The position numbers and the translations under genes are program-made. From contig NZ_JAUSZL010000002.1 in assembly GCF_030817535.1 (NCBI RefSeq), positions 124,001-188,000 of the forward strand: 64,000 nucleotides of DNA, in the 5' to 3' direction. Positions 44,559 through 52,887 of this stretch are shown piece by piece. This DNA is from Streptomyces sp. V3I8. Lineage in GTDB: Bacteria > Actinomycetota > Actinomycetes > Streptomycetales > Streptomycetaceae. Within the stretch, counting starts at the first letter, position 1; every line of letters starts with the position of its first letter. The notes beneath the pieces are model-generated. The model had not been told where the DNA came from. It did not search any database and saw only the letters and a program-made list of their open reading frames with translations.

Positions 44559-45440
44559 ATGGAACTGACGGTGTGGCGGACCTTCGTGACCGTGTGCCGG
44601 CTCGGATCGCTGTCGGCCGCCGCCGCCGAACTCCACCACACGCAGTCGGCCGTCTCCCGGCAGATCGCCGGCCTCGAGCGGCAGCTCGGCGCGGCCTTGA
44701 TCCGGCGTCATGCCCGAGGCGTGCGTCCGACGCCCGCCGGCGAGGTCTTCCGGCGCCACGCCCTGGCCACGCTCGACGAGGCCGACCGTGCCGTCCGCGC
44801 CGTACGGGAGGTGCGCGACGGGACCGCCGACCGGCTGCTGGCCGTCGGCGCTCCCCCGTCCCTGGCCGCGGGCGTCGTCCCCGGGGCCGTCCGCGCCCTG
44901 CTGGAACGGACCGGACCCCGGCGGTGGAGCCTGCTGCCCGGCCTGAGCGCGCAACTGCACCACCGCGTGACCGCCGGCGACCTCGACATCGCCGTCGTCA
45001 CCGACGCACCACCCGGTCTGCTCCACGACCCGCGCGTCGAGCGCAGGTTCCTCGGTCTCGACGACATGGTCGTCGTACTGCCCGTCGGCCATCCGCGGGC
45101 CGGGAACGGCCCGGTGCACATACGGGAGCTGGCGGACCGGACCTGGGCCGAGGACAACGACGGCTCGGCCGCCCTCCTGGGACAGCACGCCGCCCGCGCC
45201 GGAGTCGACGCCCGCATCGACCTCTCCGCGGCCGACCTGCCCGGCAAGCTGGCCCTGGTCGCCACCGGCCACGCCATCGCGCTGGTCCCCGGGGTGCTGA
45301 CAAGCGCGCTGCGGGCCGACGTCACCACCGTGCCCCTCGTCGATCCCCCGACCCGCGGCATCTACACGATCACCCCGCGCCACGACGCCCACCCGTGCGC
45401 ACCGCTCCTCCTCGACCTGCTCGCCGCGGCCTTCGCCTGA
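44559..45440 (+). CDS. LysR-family regulator
   Basis: The 293-residue regulator has a classic N-terminal HTH (FVTVCRLGSLSAAAAELHHTQSAVSRQI) and a two-lobed effector domain from about 90. ATG at 44559. It probably regulates itself and the divergent SnoaL-like gene. Confidence 0.9.
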   Translation: MELTVWRTFVTVCRLGSLSAAAAELHHTQSAVSRQIAGLERQLGAALIRRHARGVRPTPAGEVFRRHALATLDEADRAVRAVREVRDGTADRLLAVGAPPSLAAGVVPGAVRALLERTGPRRWSLLPGLSAQLHHRVTAGDLDIAVVTDAPPGLLHDPRVERRFLGLDDMVVVLPVGHPRAGNGPVHIRELADRTWAEDNDGSAALLGQHAARAGVDARIDLSAADLPGKLALVATGHAIALVPGVLTSALRADVTTVPLVDPPTRGIYTITPRHDAHPCAPLLLDLLAAAFA

Positions 45441-45549
45441 AGCCCCGGGTCCGGCCGATCCGGAGACGAGCCGAGCCACCCTTTTGACATGAGCACGCCT
45501 TATGTGGGGAATGCATGCACCTGCGGCTCCTCCAGAGAGGTGATACGTC

Positions 45550-47406
45550 ATGGCGGTACGCCCCCACCCCCTCCCCGGCGCACTCCTGGCCCTGTTGCTC
45601 GCCCTGACCGGCCTCGTCGCCCTGCCCTCCCCCGCCCGTGCCGCGACACCGGTCTGCGCGCTGGCGTGCGACACCCTCGACCCCTCGAAGGCACAACGGG
45701 ACACGTTCCCGGTGCCGGACAGGACCGTCAACGGCAGGGTCGTGCGCCTGCACGTCTCCGACCCGGACGGCATGGCCTGGGCGAGCATCGACGGCGGCAC
45801 GGCCGGCGACGCGGTCTGGCTGGACCGCTCCTGGGACCGGGGCGCCACCTGGGAGGGCCTGCTCGGCAGGGCGAGCGTCCCCGGCTCGTGGACCGGCACC
45901 CGTACCCTCATGCACAACATCACCGACCCGGTCGGGCATCGGCGCGGCTGGATCCGGGCCTGCGGTGACGCCGCCGGCGTGACCTGTACCGACTGGGTGT
46001 ACCCGAAGGTGTGCGACGGCACGTCCTGCGACGGCGCCGACCCATCCACCGCGGCCGGTGACGACACCCCCGTCCCGGCCACCAGCCTCTTCGGACGCGC
46101 CATCAGCCTGCACGTCGACCACCGGAGCGGCATGGCCTGGGGCGTCGTGGCGAACGGCGGCGCGGGCGACGAGATATGGCTGGACCGCTCCTGGGACGGC
46201 GGCGCGAGCCACCCCGAGGGCTCCTCCCTCGGCCGCACGAGCGTGCCGGCCGGAGCCGCCTCCACCCGGACCGCGATGTTCGCCACCCGGGACCCGCGCG
46301 GTCTGCTGTACGGCGGGGCGGTCCGCGCCTGCGGCCGCGAGGCGGCGCACCAGGAGGGCAGCTGCACGGCCTGGGCCAGGCCCGCACCGACCCGGGCCCG
46401 CGCGGCGGCAGACGCGCTGATGGCCTCGTATCACACGAACGAGGGCTGGTGGCAAAGCAGTTGGTGGAACTCTGCCGTCGCGCTCACCTCGGTGATCGAC
46501 TTCGCCGAGCAGAGCGGCCGGCACGACTACGACTGGGTGATCGCCCGTACCTACGAGCAGAACCGGGGCACCTTCCCGGCGGGCGGACGCGGTTCGGATC
46601 CGATCGAGGGCCACTTCATCAGCCGGGCGATCGACGACGCGGGCTGGTGGGCGGTGGCCTGGCTGGCGGCGTACGACCACACGGGCGAGCGGCGCTACCT
46701 GGAGGAGGCCGTCACCATCACGGACTACGTGCACCGTTACTGGGACACCGGTACCTGCGGCGGCGGTGTGTGGTGGGACCGGGAGCGCACCTACAAGAAC
46801 GCCGTGACCAACGGGCTGTACCTCTGGCTCACGACCTCGCTGCACCAGCGGATCGGCGGTGACACCGTGTGGGGCGGCCGGGCGACCGCGGCGGCCGACT
46901 GGTACCTCGCCAGCGGGATGATCGGTTCCTCCGGTCTGGTCAACGACGGAATCACCGCGGGCTGCGCCAACAACGGGCAGACCGTGTGGAGTTACAACCA
47001 GGGACTCGCCATCGGCGCCTTCACCCAGTTGTGGCGGTCCACCGGGAGCGGCCGGTACCTGGACACGGCCGAGCGGCTGGCGGACACCGCGATCTCCTCG
47101 CCGGCGCTGACCCGCGGCGGCGTGCTGACGGAGTCCTGCGACCTCGGCACGGCCTCCTGCGACGACAACCAGAAACAGTTCAAGGGCATCTTCGTACGGC
47201 ACCTCGCGGACCTGGCGGACGCCACCGGCTCGGCCAGGTACGGGACGTACCTGGCGAAGCAGGCCGACTCGGTCTGGACGACCGACCGGGACACGCTCAA
47301 CCGCCTCGGCCAACGCTGGTCGGGGACCGTCCCGAACCCGTCGGACTGGCGCACCCAGGCCAGTGCGCTGGGAGCGTTGACGGCGGCCGGCCGACTGGCG
47401 GACTGA
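45550..47406 (+). CDS. Secreted GH76 mannanase with duplicated N-terminal module
   Basis: The 618-residue exported enzyme has a signal peptide (1-32, cleavage near ARA), two homologous modules of about 110 residues (about 35-150 and 155-280; both contain AWLDRSWD-like and GWIRACG/GGAVRACG segments) and a GH76 alpha-1,6-mannanase domain (about 290-610). The GH76 catalytic pair is Asp362-Asp363 in AIDDAGWW. It should cut alpha-mannan of fungal or bacterial walls outside the cell. The start follows GAGAGG. An IS remnant begins a few bases after the stop. Confidence 0.87.
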   Translation: MAVRPHPLPGALLALLLALTGLVALPSPARAATPVCALACDTLDPSKAQRDTFPVPDRTVNGRVVRLHVSDPDGMAWASIDGGTAGDAVWLDRSWDRGATWEGLLGRASVPGSWTGTRTLMHNITDPVGHRRGWIRACGDAAGVTCTDWVYPKVCDGTSCDGADPSTAAGDDTPVPATSLFGRAISLHVDHRSGMAWGVVANGGAGDEIWLDRSWDGGASHPEGSSLGRTSVPAGAASTRTAMFATRDPRGLLYGGAVRACGREAAHQEGSCTAWARPAPTRARAAADALMASYHTNEGWWQSSWWNSAVALTSVIDFAEQSGRHDYDWVIARTYEQNRGTFPAGGRGSDPIEGHFISRAIDDAGWWAVAWLAAYDHTGERRYLEEAVTITDYVHRYWDTGTCGGGVWWDRERTYKNAVTNGLYLWLTTSLHQRIGGDTVWGGRATAAADWYLASGMIGSSGLVNDGITAGCANNGQTVWSYNQGLAIGAFTQLWRSTGSGRYLDTAERLADTAISSPALTRGGVLTESCDLGTASCDDNQKQFKGIFVRHLADLADATGSARYGTYLAKQADSVWTTDRDTLNRLGQRWSGTVPNPSDWRTQASALGALTAAGRLAD

Positions 47407-47410
47407 ACAG

Positions 47411-47768
47411 TGTCTTCAAAAGATCTTGCGTAGTGGATCACGGTGTGGTGATGCGTCGTCATGAACTGTCCGATGAGGAGTGGGATGTCGTCCGGCCGCT
47501 GCTGCCTGAGTCGTTGCGCCTGAGTCGTCGCGGGGGCGGAAGCGGCTGGACGACCGGACCGTGCTGAACGGGACGGTGTGGAAGTTCCGCACGGGCACGG
47601 CCTGGCGGGATGCGCCCGAGCGGTATGGCCCGTGGGCCACGCTGCACACCCGGTTTCGCCGGTGGGCCCTGGACGGCACTTTCGAGCGGATGCTCCGGGC
47701 GGCCCGGGCCCGGGCGGATGCGGTTGACGACATCGACTGGCCGGTGTCGGTCGACTCCACCAACCACC
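47411..47768 (+). mobile_element. IS5-family transposase remnant, frameshifted and truncated
   Basis: From the ATG near 47451 the frame reads MRRHELSDEEWDVVRPLLP, the standard start of an IS5-group transposase. It then needs a frame change near 47555 to continue as NGTVWKFRTGTAWRDAPERYG and ends at about VSVDSTNHR, before the remaining DDE residues. The sequence then switches abruptly to a short-chain dehydrogenase gene read from the other strand. Only one IS end (near 47411) is left. Confidence 0.8.
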
Positions 47769-48266
47769 GAACTCTTCGGCCAGTGCCTTGCCGAGGTTCG
47801 ACAGCGCGGCCTTGGCTGCCGACTGGGCGACCAGACGCGGCTGTGGCAGCCGGTCGTTGACCGAACCGATGTTGACCACCGCGCCTCGGCGGTTCAGGAG
47901 ACTCGGCAGCGCCGCGCGCGTTGTGCGCACGGCCGACATGACCGTCATCTCGAACGTGTGATGCCATGCGGCGTCGTCGAGTTCGAGGAATCCACCGGCC
48001 GGTGTCGACGTGCCGGCGACATTATTGACGAGCAGGTCGATCCCTCCGTGCCGCTCGACAGCATTCCGCACGAGCCGGCCGGGACCGTCGGCGCTGGACA
48101 GATCGACAGCGAACGCGTCCGGGGTGGCGGTCCGCAGGTCATCGGTGATCGTGCGGCTGCCCGCGACGACGGTGAATCCGTCCTCGACCAGTGCCCGCAC
48201 GATCGCCGGCCCGATCCCCCGGCCCGCTCCGGTCACTACGGCGATGCGCGTACTCGAAGTCGTCAT
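47769..48266 (-). pseudogene. Short-chain dehydrogenase cut by the IS remnant
   Basis: The first 165 or so codons form a good SDR: TGAGRGIGPAIVRALVEDG for NAD(P) binding, NNVAG and VVNIGSVNDR. After LGKALAEEFGG it runs into the IS5 remnant and loses its C-terminal third. The active-site Tyr is also absent, since YxxxK reads QSAAK. It diverges from a MerR remnant across a preserved palindrome. Confidence 0.75.
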
Positions 48267-48333
48267 AGCAGTCTCCTTCGCCCTTTTCCGCGGGGCGCGG
48301 CATGCGTGATCTTCACGTCGACAAACATCCAGG

Positions 48334-48349
48334 TTGAACCATGGTTCAA
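48334..48349. promoter_or_regulatory. Perfect 16-bp MerR-type palindrome TTGAACCATGGTTCAA
   Basis: The palindrome lies between the broken SDR and MerR genes where a MerR dimer would sit in the promoter spacer. It is intact although both genes are broken. Confidence 0.65.
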
Positions 48350-48353
48350 GTCA

Positions 48354-48434
48354 ATAAGTGAGCTGTCGATATCCGAACTGCGGGCGCGCACCGGACTGGC
48401 GTCGTCCGCCGTGCGCTTCTACGAGCGCAAGGGC
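48354..48434 (+). pseudogene. MerR-family regulator remnant (HTH only)
   Basis: The frame starting at 48357 reads SELSISELRARTGLASSAVRFYERKG, the MerR DNA-binding helix-turn-helix and start of the wing. The expected ATG is ATA at 48354-48356, so the start codon seems lost. After the wing the frame fuses to an IS630-like transposase fragment. Confidence 0.65.
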
Positions 48435-48804
48435 CCCGCCGCCTACCTGCGGAAAGTCCACGGCCGCGTCATATGCATCGGCTGCGAGGCATTACGTTGC
48501 CTGCTCGCCCGCCGCGGTATCACCTTCCAGCGCACCAAGACCTGGAAAGAGTCACCGGGCCCCGAGCGCGACGCCAAGTTCGGCCGCATCGAGCACGTCC
48601 TGGACCGCTTCCCGGACCGGGTGTTCGCGTTCGATGAGTTCGGGCCCCTGGGCATCCGCCCGACCGCCGGGTCGTGCTGGGCCGAGCAAGGCCGACCCGA
48701 GCGGCATCCCGCGACGTACCACCCCACCCACGGGGTGCGCTACTTCCACGGCTGCTACTCGAGGGATCCACTGGGGCAGACGCCCCCTCGCCACCGCAGC
48801 CTGA
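48435..48804 (+). mobile_element. IS630-family transposase remnant
   Basis: The fragment runs through ALRCLLARRGITFQRTKTWKES, a DDE-domain Asp in DRVFAFDEFGPLG, and THGVRYFHGCYS. It then jumps, with a frame change, to GIHWGRRPLATAA, which matches the family's C-terminus. The middle of the DDE domain is deleted. Confidence 0.75.
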
Positions 48805-48813
48805 ACGATCCGA

Positions 48814-48834
48814 CGAATCTACGCGGTCACAGCA
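48814..48834. repeat. 21-bp repeat, left copy, flanking the MarR/hydrolase module
   Basis: The 21-mer CGAATCTACGCGGTCACAGC(A) recurs at 50335-50355 with two mismatches in the same orientation. Both copies adjoin IS remnants. Confidence 0.6.
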
Positions 48835-48884
48835 CTGGCGAGCAGGGGTTCACCGGGCGAGCGAACCGCTCGTGACCATGGAAC

Positions 48885-49298
48885 TCATGCGGGCGAGAGC
48901 ATCTCCTGAAGGATGCGCTGCAGCTCGGTGCGGTCCCGCGGAGTGATTCTCGCCAGCCTGCGGTCATACTCCGCCGCGAGGGCTGCAAGTGCACGATCCC
49001 GCGCCTCGGTGCCCTCAGCGGTTAGTACGAGCCGGTGACGCCGCAGGTCCGCGTCGTCGATCTCGCGCCGGATGAACCCCTTGGCGACGAGGTTGCGGAC
49101 GTAGACCGTCACGCTCGCCTTGGGCAGCAGCAGCGCGGTCGCGATCTCGGCCGGGTACGGCGATGCCTCCACCTCGGCCAGGACGAAAAACTCCTTCGTC
49201 TCCAACCCGAGCTCGGCCAGCTCCTGCGTGCAGGCATCCATCACGACTGCCAGCAGCCGCTGGTTCAGCGTCCACAGCTGCGCCCCGTCGACCGCCAT
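48885..49298 (-). CDS. MarR-family regulator
   Basis: The 137-residue winged-helix regulator has the MarR layout: FFVLAEVEASPYPAEIATALLLPKASVTVYV recognition region and the RREIDDADLRRHRLVLTAEG wing. It diverges from the alpha/beta-hydrolase gene across a 108-bp spacer holding a perfect palindrome, so it is probably that gene's repressor, responding to a small aromatic or lipophilic compound. Confidence 0.88.
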   Translation of the reverse strand: MAVDGAQLWTLNQRLLAVVMDACTQELAELGLETKEFFVLAEVEASPYPAEIATALLLPKASVTVYVRNLVAKGFIRREIDDADLRRHRLVLTAEGTEARDRALAALAAEYDRRLARITPRDRTELQRILQEMLSPA

Positions 49299-49343
49299 GC
49301 GACTCCCCTTCCCAAGTGGTACAGTTCTGTATTAGTTTCAAAT

Positions 49344-49355
49344 CGTACTAGTACG
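49344..49355. promoter_or_regulatory. Perfect palindrome CGTACTAGTACG
   Basis: The 12-bp palindrome lies in the A/T-richer MarR/hydrolase spacer, followed by a further CGTACT half-site at 49361. It is the likely MarR operator. Confidence 0.6.
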
Positions 49356-49406
49356 CGTTTCGTACTGGGCATCTACGGAACAACAATCTCACGAAGGAAG
49401 CCGCTC

Positions 49407-50321
49407 ATGCTTCAGCACCTCACGATCCCGCGCGGTCCCATCAACCTCGCCGCGGACCTCCACCTGCCCGACAACGCCGACAGCAGCGCACCGCTGCCCG
49501 CCGTGGTGCTCTCCACCCCAGGCAGCAGCGTGAAGGAGCAGATCGGCGCCAACTACGCCTCCCGCCTCGCCGCCCGCGGCATCGCGGCGCTCGTCCTCGA
49601 CCCCGCCCATCAGGGCCAGAGCGAGGGCGAGCCCCGCGACCTCGAAGACCCCTACCGCCGCGGCGAGGACATCTCCTACGCCATCGACGCGCTCACCACG
49701 ACCCCCGGCATCGACCCGCAGCGCATCGGCGTCCTCGGCATCTGCGCCGGCGGCGGCTACGCCGTGCACACCGCCCGCACCGACCACCGCATCAAAGCCG
49801 TCGGAACCGTCGTCCCCGTCAACATCGGCGCCGCGTTCCGCAGCTTCTCCCCCAACGGTCCGGCCGCAGCACTCGACGCCCTTGCCGGCGCGCGCATCGA
49901 AGAAGCCCGATCCGGCGAGGCGACCCGCGTGAACTGGCTGCCCGACACCCTGGAGGACGCCACGGCAGCGGGCCTGACCGACATCGACACCACTCAGGCC
50001 GTCACTTACTACCGCACCGAGCGCGGCGGTAACGAACACTCCACGAACCGGCGCCTCCTGCGCAGCGACTCCCTCCTGCTGGGCTACGACGCCTTCCACC
50101 TCATCGACCAGCTCATGACCCAGCCCCTGCAGGTCATCCTCGCCGGACGCATCGGCAACACCGGCTCCTACGACATGGGCATGCAGCTGTGGAAACTGGC
50201 CCCCAACCCGGTCGACCTCATGACGATCGACGGCGCCGGCCACTACGAGATGTACGACGAGCCCGAATACGTCGACGCCGCCGTCGAAAGGCTCACCAAC
50301 TTCTACGTCAACAACCTGTAA
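49407..50321 (+). CDS. Alpha/beta-hydrolase (dienelactone-hydrolase/CocE-like)
   Basis: The 304-residue hydrolase has VVLSTPGSSVKEQ, an LDPAHQGQSEG loop and a nucleophile elbow that reads GICAGGGY, so Cys replaces Ser as in dienelactone hydrolases. The His lies in DGAGHYEMYD. It probably hydrolyses a small ester or lactone and is under the divergent MarR regulator. The ATG follows GAAGGAAG. Confidence 0.8.
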   Translation: MLQHLTIPRGPINLAADLHLPDNADSSAPLPAVVLSTPGSSVKEQIGANYASRLAARGIAALVLDPAHQGQSEGEPRDLEDPYRRGEDISYAIDALTTTPGIDPQRIGVLGICAGGGYAVHTARTDHRIKAVGTVVPVNIGAAFRSFSPNGPAAALDALAGARIEEARSGEATRVNWLPDTLEDATAAGLTDIDTTQAVTYYRTERGGNEHSTNRRLLRSDSLLLGYDAFHLIDQLMTQPLQVILAGRIGNTGSYDMGMQLWKLAPNPVDLMTIDGAGHYEMYDEPEYVDAAVERLTNFYVNNL

Positions 50322-50334
50322 GACATCCACCCGG

Positions 50335-50355
50335 CGAACCTATGCGGTCACAGCA
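50335..50355. repeat. 21-bp repeat, right copy
   Basis: This is the second copy of the sequence at 48814-48834 (two mismatches). It begins 14 bases after the hydrolase stop codon. Confidence 0.6.
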
Positions 50356-50559
50356 TCAGCCACTCGCAGGTGCTGCTGTTCGAACTTCACTGGTGAGAAG
50401 ACGTTCCAATTGAAGACCGGATAATTCATGGATCATCCAATTTATGGGTGTTTCGCCGGTTGCTCGTTTTGCGAGGTTGGAGATCATCGCGAAGCAGATC
50501 ATGCTCTCGGAGTGGGTGGGTTTGATCTCATAGTCGCGGGCGAGGCGGCGGTGCATCAT
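50356..50559 (-). mobile_element. Transposase C-terminal fragment (IS5-group)
   Basis: The minus-strand frame reads HRRLARDYEIKPTHSESMICFAMISNLAKR, the usual C-terminus of IS5-group transposases (RDYE Glu of the DDE triad and a following helix). The rest of the gene is replaced by an IS3 remnant on the plus strand. Confidence 0.7.
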
Positions 50560-51549
50560 GATGCAACCGGATGGGTGGGCCGCGCAGCGAGGTTCTCACC
50601 GAGGCGAGCTTTTCCGCGGGGTCTCCACCCCGAGGGCGGAGTCGTCCGCCGAGTCGCCCATGCCGCTGGAGGCGGAGAACGCCGCTCTGCACAAAAAGGT
50701 CCGCGAGCTGGAGGAAGAACGCGAGATCCTGCGCAGAGCCGCGAAGTATTTCGCCGGCCAGACGCGCTGGTGAACCGCTTCCAGTTCGTCGCCGACCACC
50801 AGTGCCGCTACGACGTGAAGCGGCTGTGCACCCTCCTCGGCATCGCCCGCTCGAGCTTCTACTGCTGGTGCGGGACAGCAGCCGCCAGGGCGGCCTGCCG
50901 GGCCGCCGACGTGAAACTCGTTGCCCGGATACGCGCGGTTCACCGGGCCTGGGACGGCACCTGCGGCGTCCCCAGAATCACCGCCGAGCTTCGGGAGAAC
51001 GGCGAGGTGGTGAATCACAAGCGCGTCGCGCGGGTCATGAAGACGACCGGGCCGGCCGGGCTCCGCCTGCGCCGCAGGCACCGCACCACCATCCCCGGCC
51101 CGGCCGCCGCGAAGGTCCCGGACCTGATCGGCTGTGACTTCACCGCCGACCAGACGAACATCCAGCACGTCGGCGACATTACCTACCTTCCTCTGGACGG
51201 ACCCGTGGGAGCCTCGCCGGTGCTGTCTTTCACAGCGATCACGGGGCCCAGTACTGCAGCCGGGCCTTCGCCGACGCCTGCCGCGCGGCCGGCGTCACCC
51301 GGGCCATGAGCGCGATCGGCTCCAGCGCGGACAACGCACCCGCCGAGTCGTTCAACTCGACCTGCAAATGAGAGATCCTCCAAGGCCACCGGGCCTGGGA
51401 CACCGAGCGCGAGGCTCACCCGGACCTCTTCTGCCGGCCGCACCGCTACAACACCGCCCGACGGCACTCCAGCCTCGGCCACCACAGCCCGATCGCTTAC
51501 GAGCGAGCACTCGAAACAACATCAACTAGGCCGGCCAAAGCCGCATAAC
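50558..51549 (+). mobile_element. IS3-family element remnant (orfA tail and broken orfB)
   Basis: The orfA end (LEAENAALHKKVRELEEEREILRRAAKYFAG) stops at 50773 and orfB starts at GTG 50770, the overlapping arrangement of IS3 elements. OrfB proceeds through RRFQ-, HRAWDGTCGVPRITAELRE- and DFTADQTNIQHVGDITYLP-type segments with the first DDE Asp. It then loses about 60 residues and changes frame before MSAIGSSADNAPAESFNST and YNTARRHSSLGHHSPIAYE. It cannot move on its own. Confidence 0.85.
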
Positions 51550-51551
51550 CC

Positions 51552-51764
51552 GTGTTCAGGATCAAGGATCAAGGGTCAAGGCCCGTCAAGGACATCACCA
51601 ACGCCCTGGACCTGTCGATGTTGCTGGGCCTGTCGCCAACGGTGTCGCAGGCCTGTGTCCAGTTCTGTCGGACAGTGCTCGCCGACCTCGGCGAGGAGAA
51701 CCCCGATCAGTCGGAGATCGCCCGCTACCTGGCGAAGGCGACCGGCGTCGACCTGACCCGGTAA
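51552..51764 (+). CDS. Hypothetical short protein or fragment
   Basis: I do not recognise this 70-residue frame (ALDLSMLLGLSPTVSQACV, ARYLAKATGVDLTR). Third-position G/C is high, so it may be the end of a displaced gene. A following in-frame piece near 51778-51885 (RIIISATRSHERLRLGV) also looks like decayed coding sequence. Confidence 0.35.
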   Translation: MFRIKDQGSRPVKDITNALDLSMLLGLSPTVSQACVQFCRTVLADLGEENPDQSEIARYLAKATGVDLTR

Positions 51765-52216
51765 CCGCACCACCACCTCAAGCGGATCATCATCTCGGCC
51801 ACGCGCTCCCACGAGCGGCTGCGTCTGGGGGTTGCGTCCCCGAAGGTGACGTCCTTGCTCCAGCGCCCGGCCTTCTCGATGTTCTAGCGCGGGTCGAGCA
51901 CCTCGGCCAGACGGTTCAGCGGTCCTTCGGGCACCGGACGGACTCCGGACCCTCACTCCGGCGACAGGGCCCACGGCCGGACCGGACGCGGACGGGGTGC
52001 GGACGGAGCGCGACGGGCGGCGCCGCGGGCACGGACAGGGCGGAGCAACGAGTGAGCACGGCACCTGTGGGTCATGAAGTCTGAAGAGCTTCATGACCCA
52101 CAGGTGCCGTGCTCGTTCCGCGTCATCCCCCTCGCCGGCTGAGATCCGGACGAGTCCGGGAACCCCGGGACCCTGCGGGCAGGGGCAGGGGCCTCCAGCT
52201 GGGAGTTTGGCCGTGG
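51765..52216. other. Spacer with decayed coding traces and a long hairpin
   Basis: No intact gene is visible. The left part looks like decayed coding sequence; the right part contains the 26-bp perfect inverted repeat listed separately. Confidence 0.4.
52054..52114. repeat. 26-bp perfect inverted repeat (hairpin)
   Basis: Bases 52054-52079 are the exact reverse complement of 52089-52114, with a 9-base loop. It lies about 100 bases past the TetR stop. It could be a terminator, a miniature transposable element or an IS end pair. Confidence 0.8.
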
Positions 52217-52789
52217 TCAGTCGGGCAGCAGGCGTGACACGAGGGTGCGTGTCCATTCGGGGGTGAGGGGCTCGTTGGTGAAGACGGCCCGGTAGTAGAG
52301 GGGGGCGAGCAGGGCGTCCGTGGTGTGTTCCAGGGTCGGGGGCCGGCCGTCGCGGGCCTGTTCCCGTTCCAGGATGGCTTCGAGCCCTCGCTCGCGTTCT
52401 CCGCGGCAGGCGGCGGCGCCCTGTTCTCCGCCGGTGCCGATGGTGGCGCGTACGAGGGCGAGGGTGTCCGGGTCGCCGAGGTCCCTGGCGAGGTCGAACG
52501 CATAGCGCTGCAGGTCCTCGCGGAGGCTTCCGGTGTCCGGCACGACGATGTCGCCGGAGAAGCGGCTGGTCGCGACGTCGGCGAGCAGATCGCCGATGGA
52601 GCCCCAGCGTCGGTAGACCGTGGTGGCGTGGACGCCTGCGCGGGCGGCCACCACCGGGATCGTCAGTACGTCGAGACTGTCTTCGCTCACCACCTCCTGG
52701 ACGGCCCGGTGGACGGCCGCACGGACCTTGGCGGAGCGGCCGCCGGGACGGCTGCCGGCGTGGGGTGCGGGAGAAGTCGGCGTGGTCAT
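52217..52789 (-). CDS. TetR-family regulator
   Basis: The 190-residue repressor has an N-terminal TetR HTH (VPVVAARAGVHATTVYRRWGSIGDLLADV, about 38-66) and a TetR_C-type ligand domain. It diverges from the old-yellow-enzyme gene across a 98-bp spacer with a CACTGC-GCAGTG inverted repeat, so it very probably controls the OYE/MFS/hydrolase run. Confidence 0.9.
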   Translation of the reverse strand: MTTPTSPAPHAGSRPGGRSAKVRAAVHRAVQEVVSEDSLDVLTIPVVAARAGVHATTVYRRWGSIGDLLADVATSRFSGDIVVPDTGSLREDLQRYAFDLARDLGDPDTLALVRATIGTGGEQGAAACRGERERGLEAILEREQARDGRPPTLEHTTDALLAPLYYRAVFTNEPLTPEWTRTLVSRLLPD

Positions 52790-52809
52790 GAGACCAGTAT
52801 CGCATTGAT

Positions 52810-52830
52810 CACTGCTTTTTTAGTGCAGTG
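52810..52830. promoter_or_regulatory. TetR operator candidate CACTGC-N9-GCAGTG
   Basis: An inverted repeat with arms 52810-52815 and 52825-52830 in an A/T-rich spacer between the divergent TetR and OYE genes. It is a standard place for a TetR operator. Confidence 0.6.
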
Positions 52831-52887
52831 GTAGATGCGTTTGTGCTACGTTGAGCCCACAAACGCAACGACCACTGCGAGGTCTGC

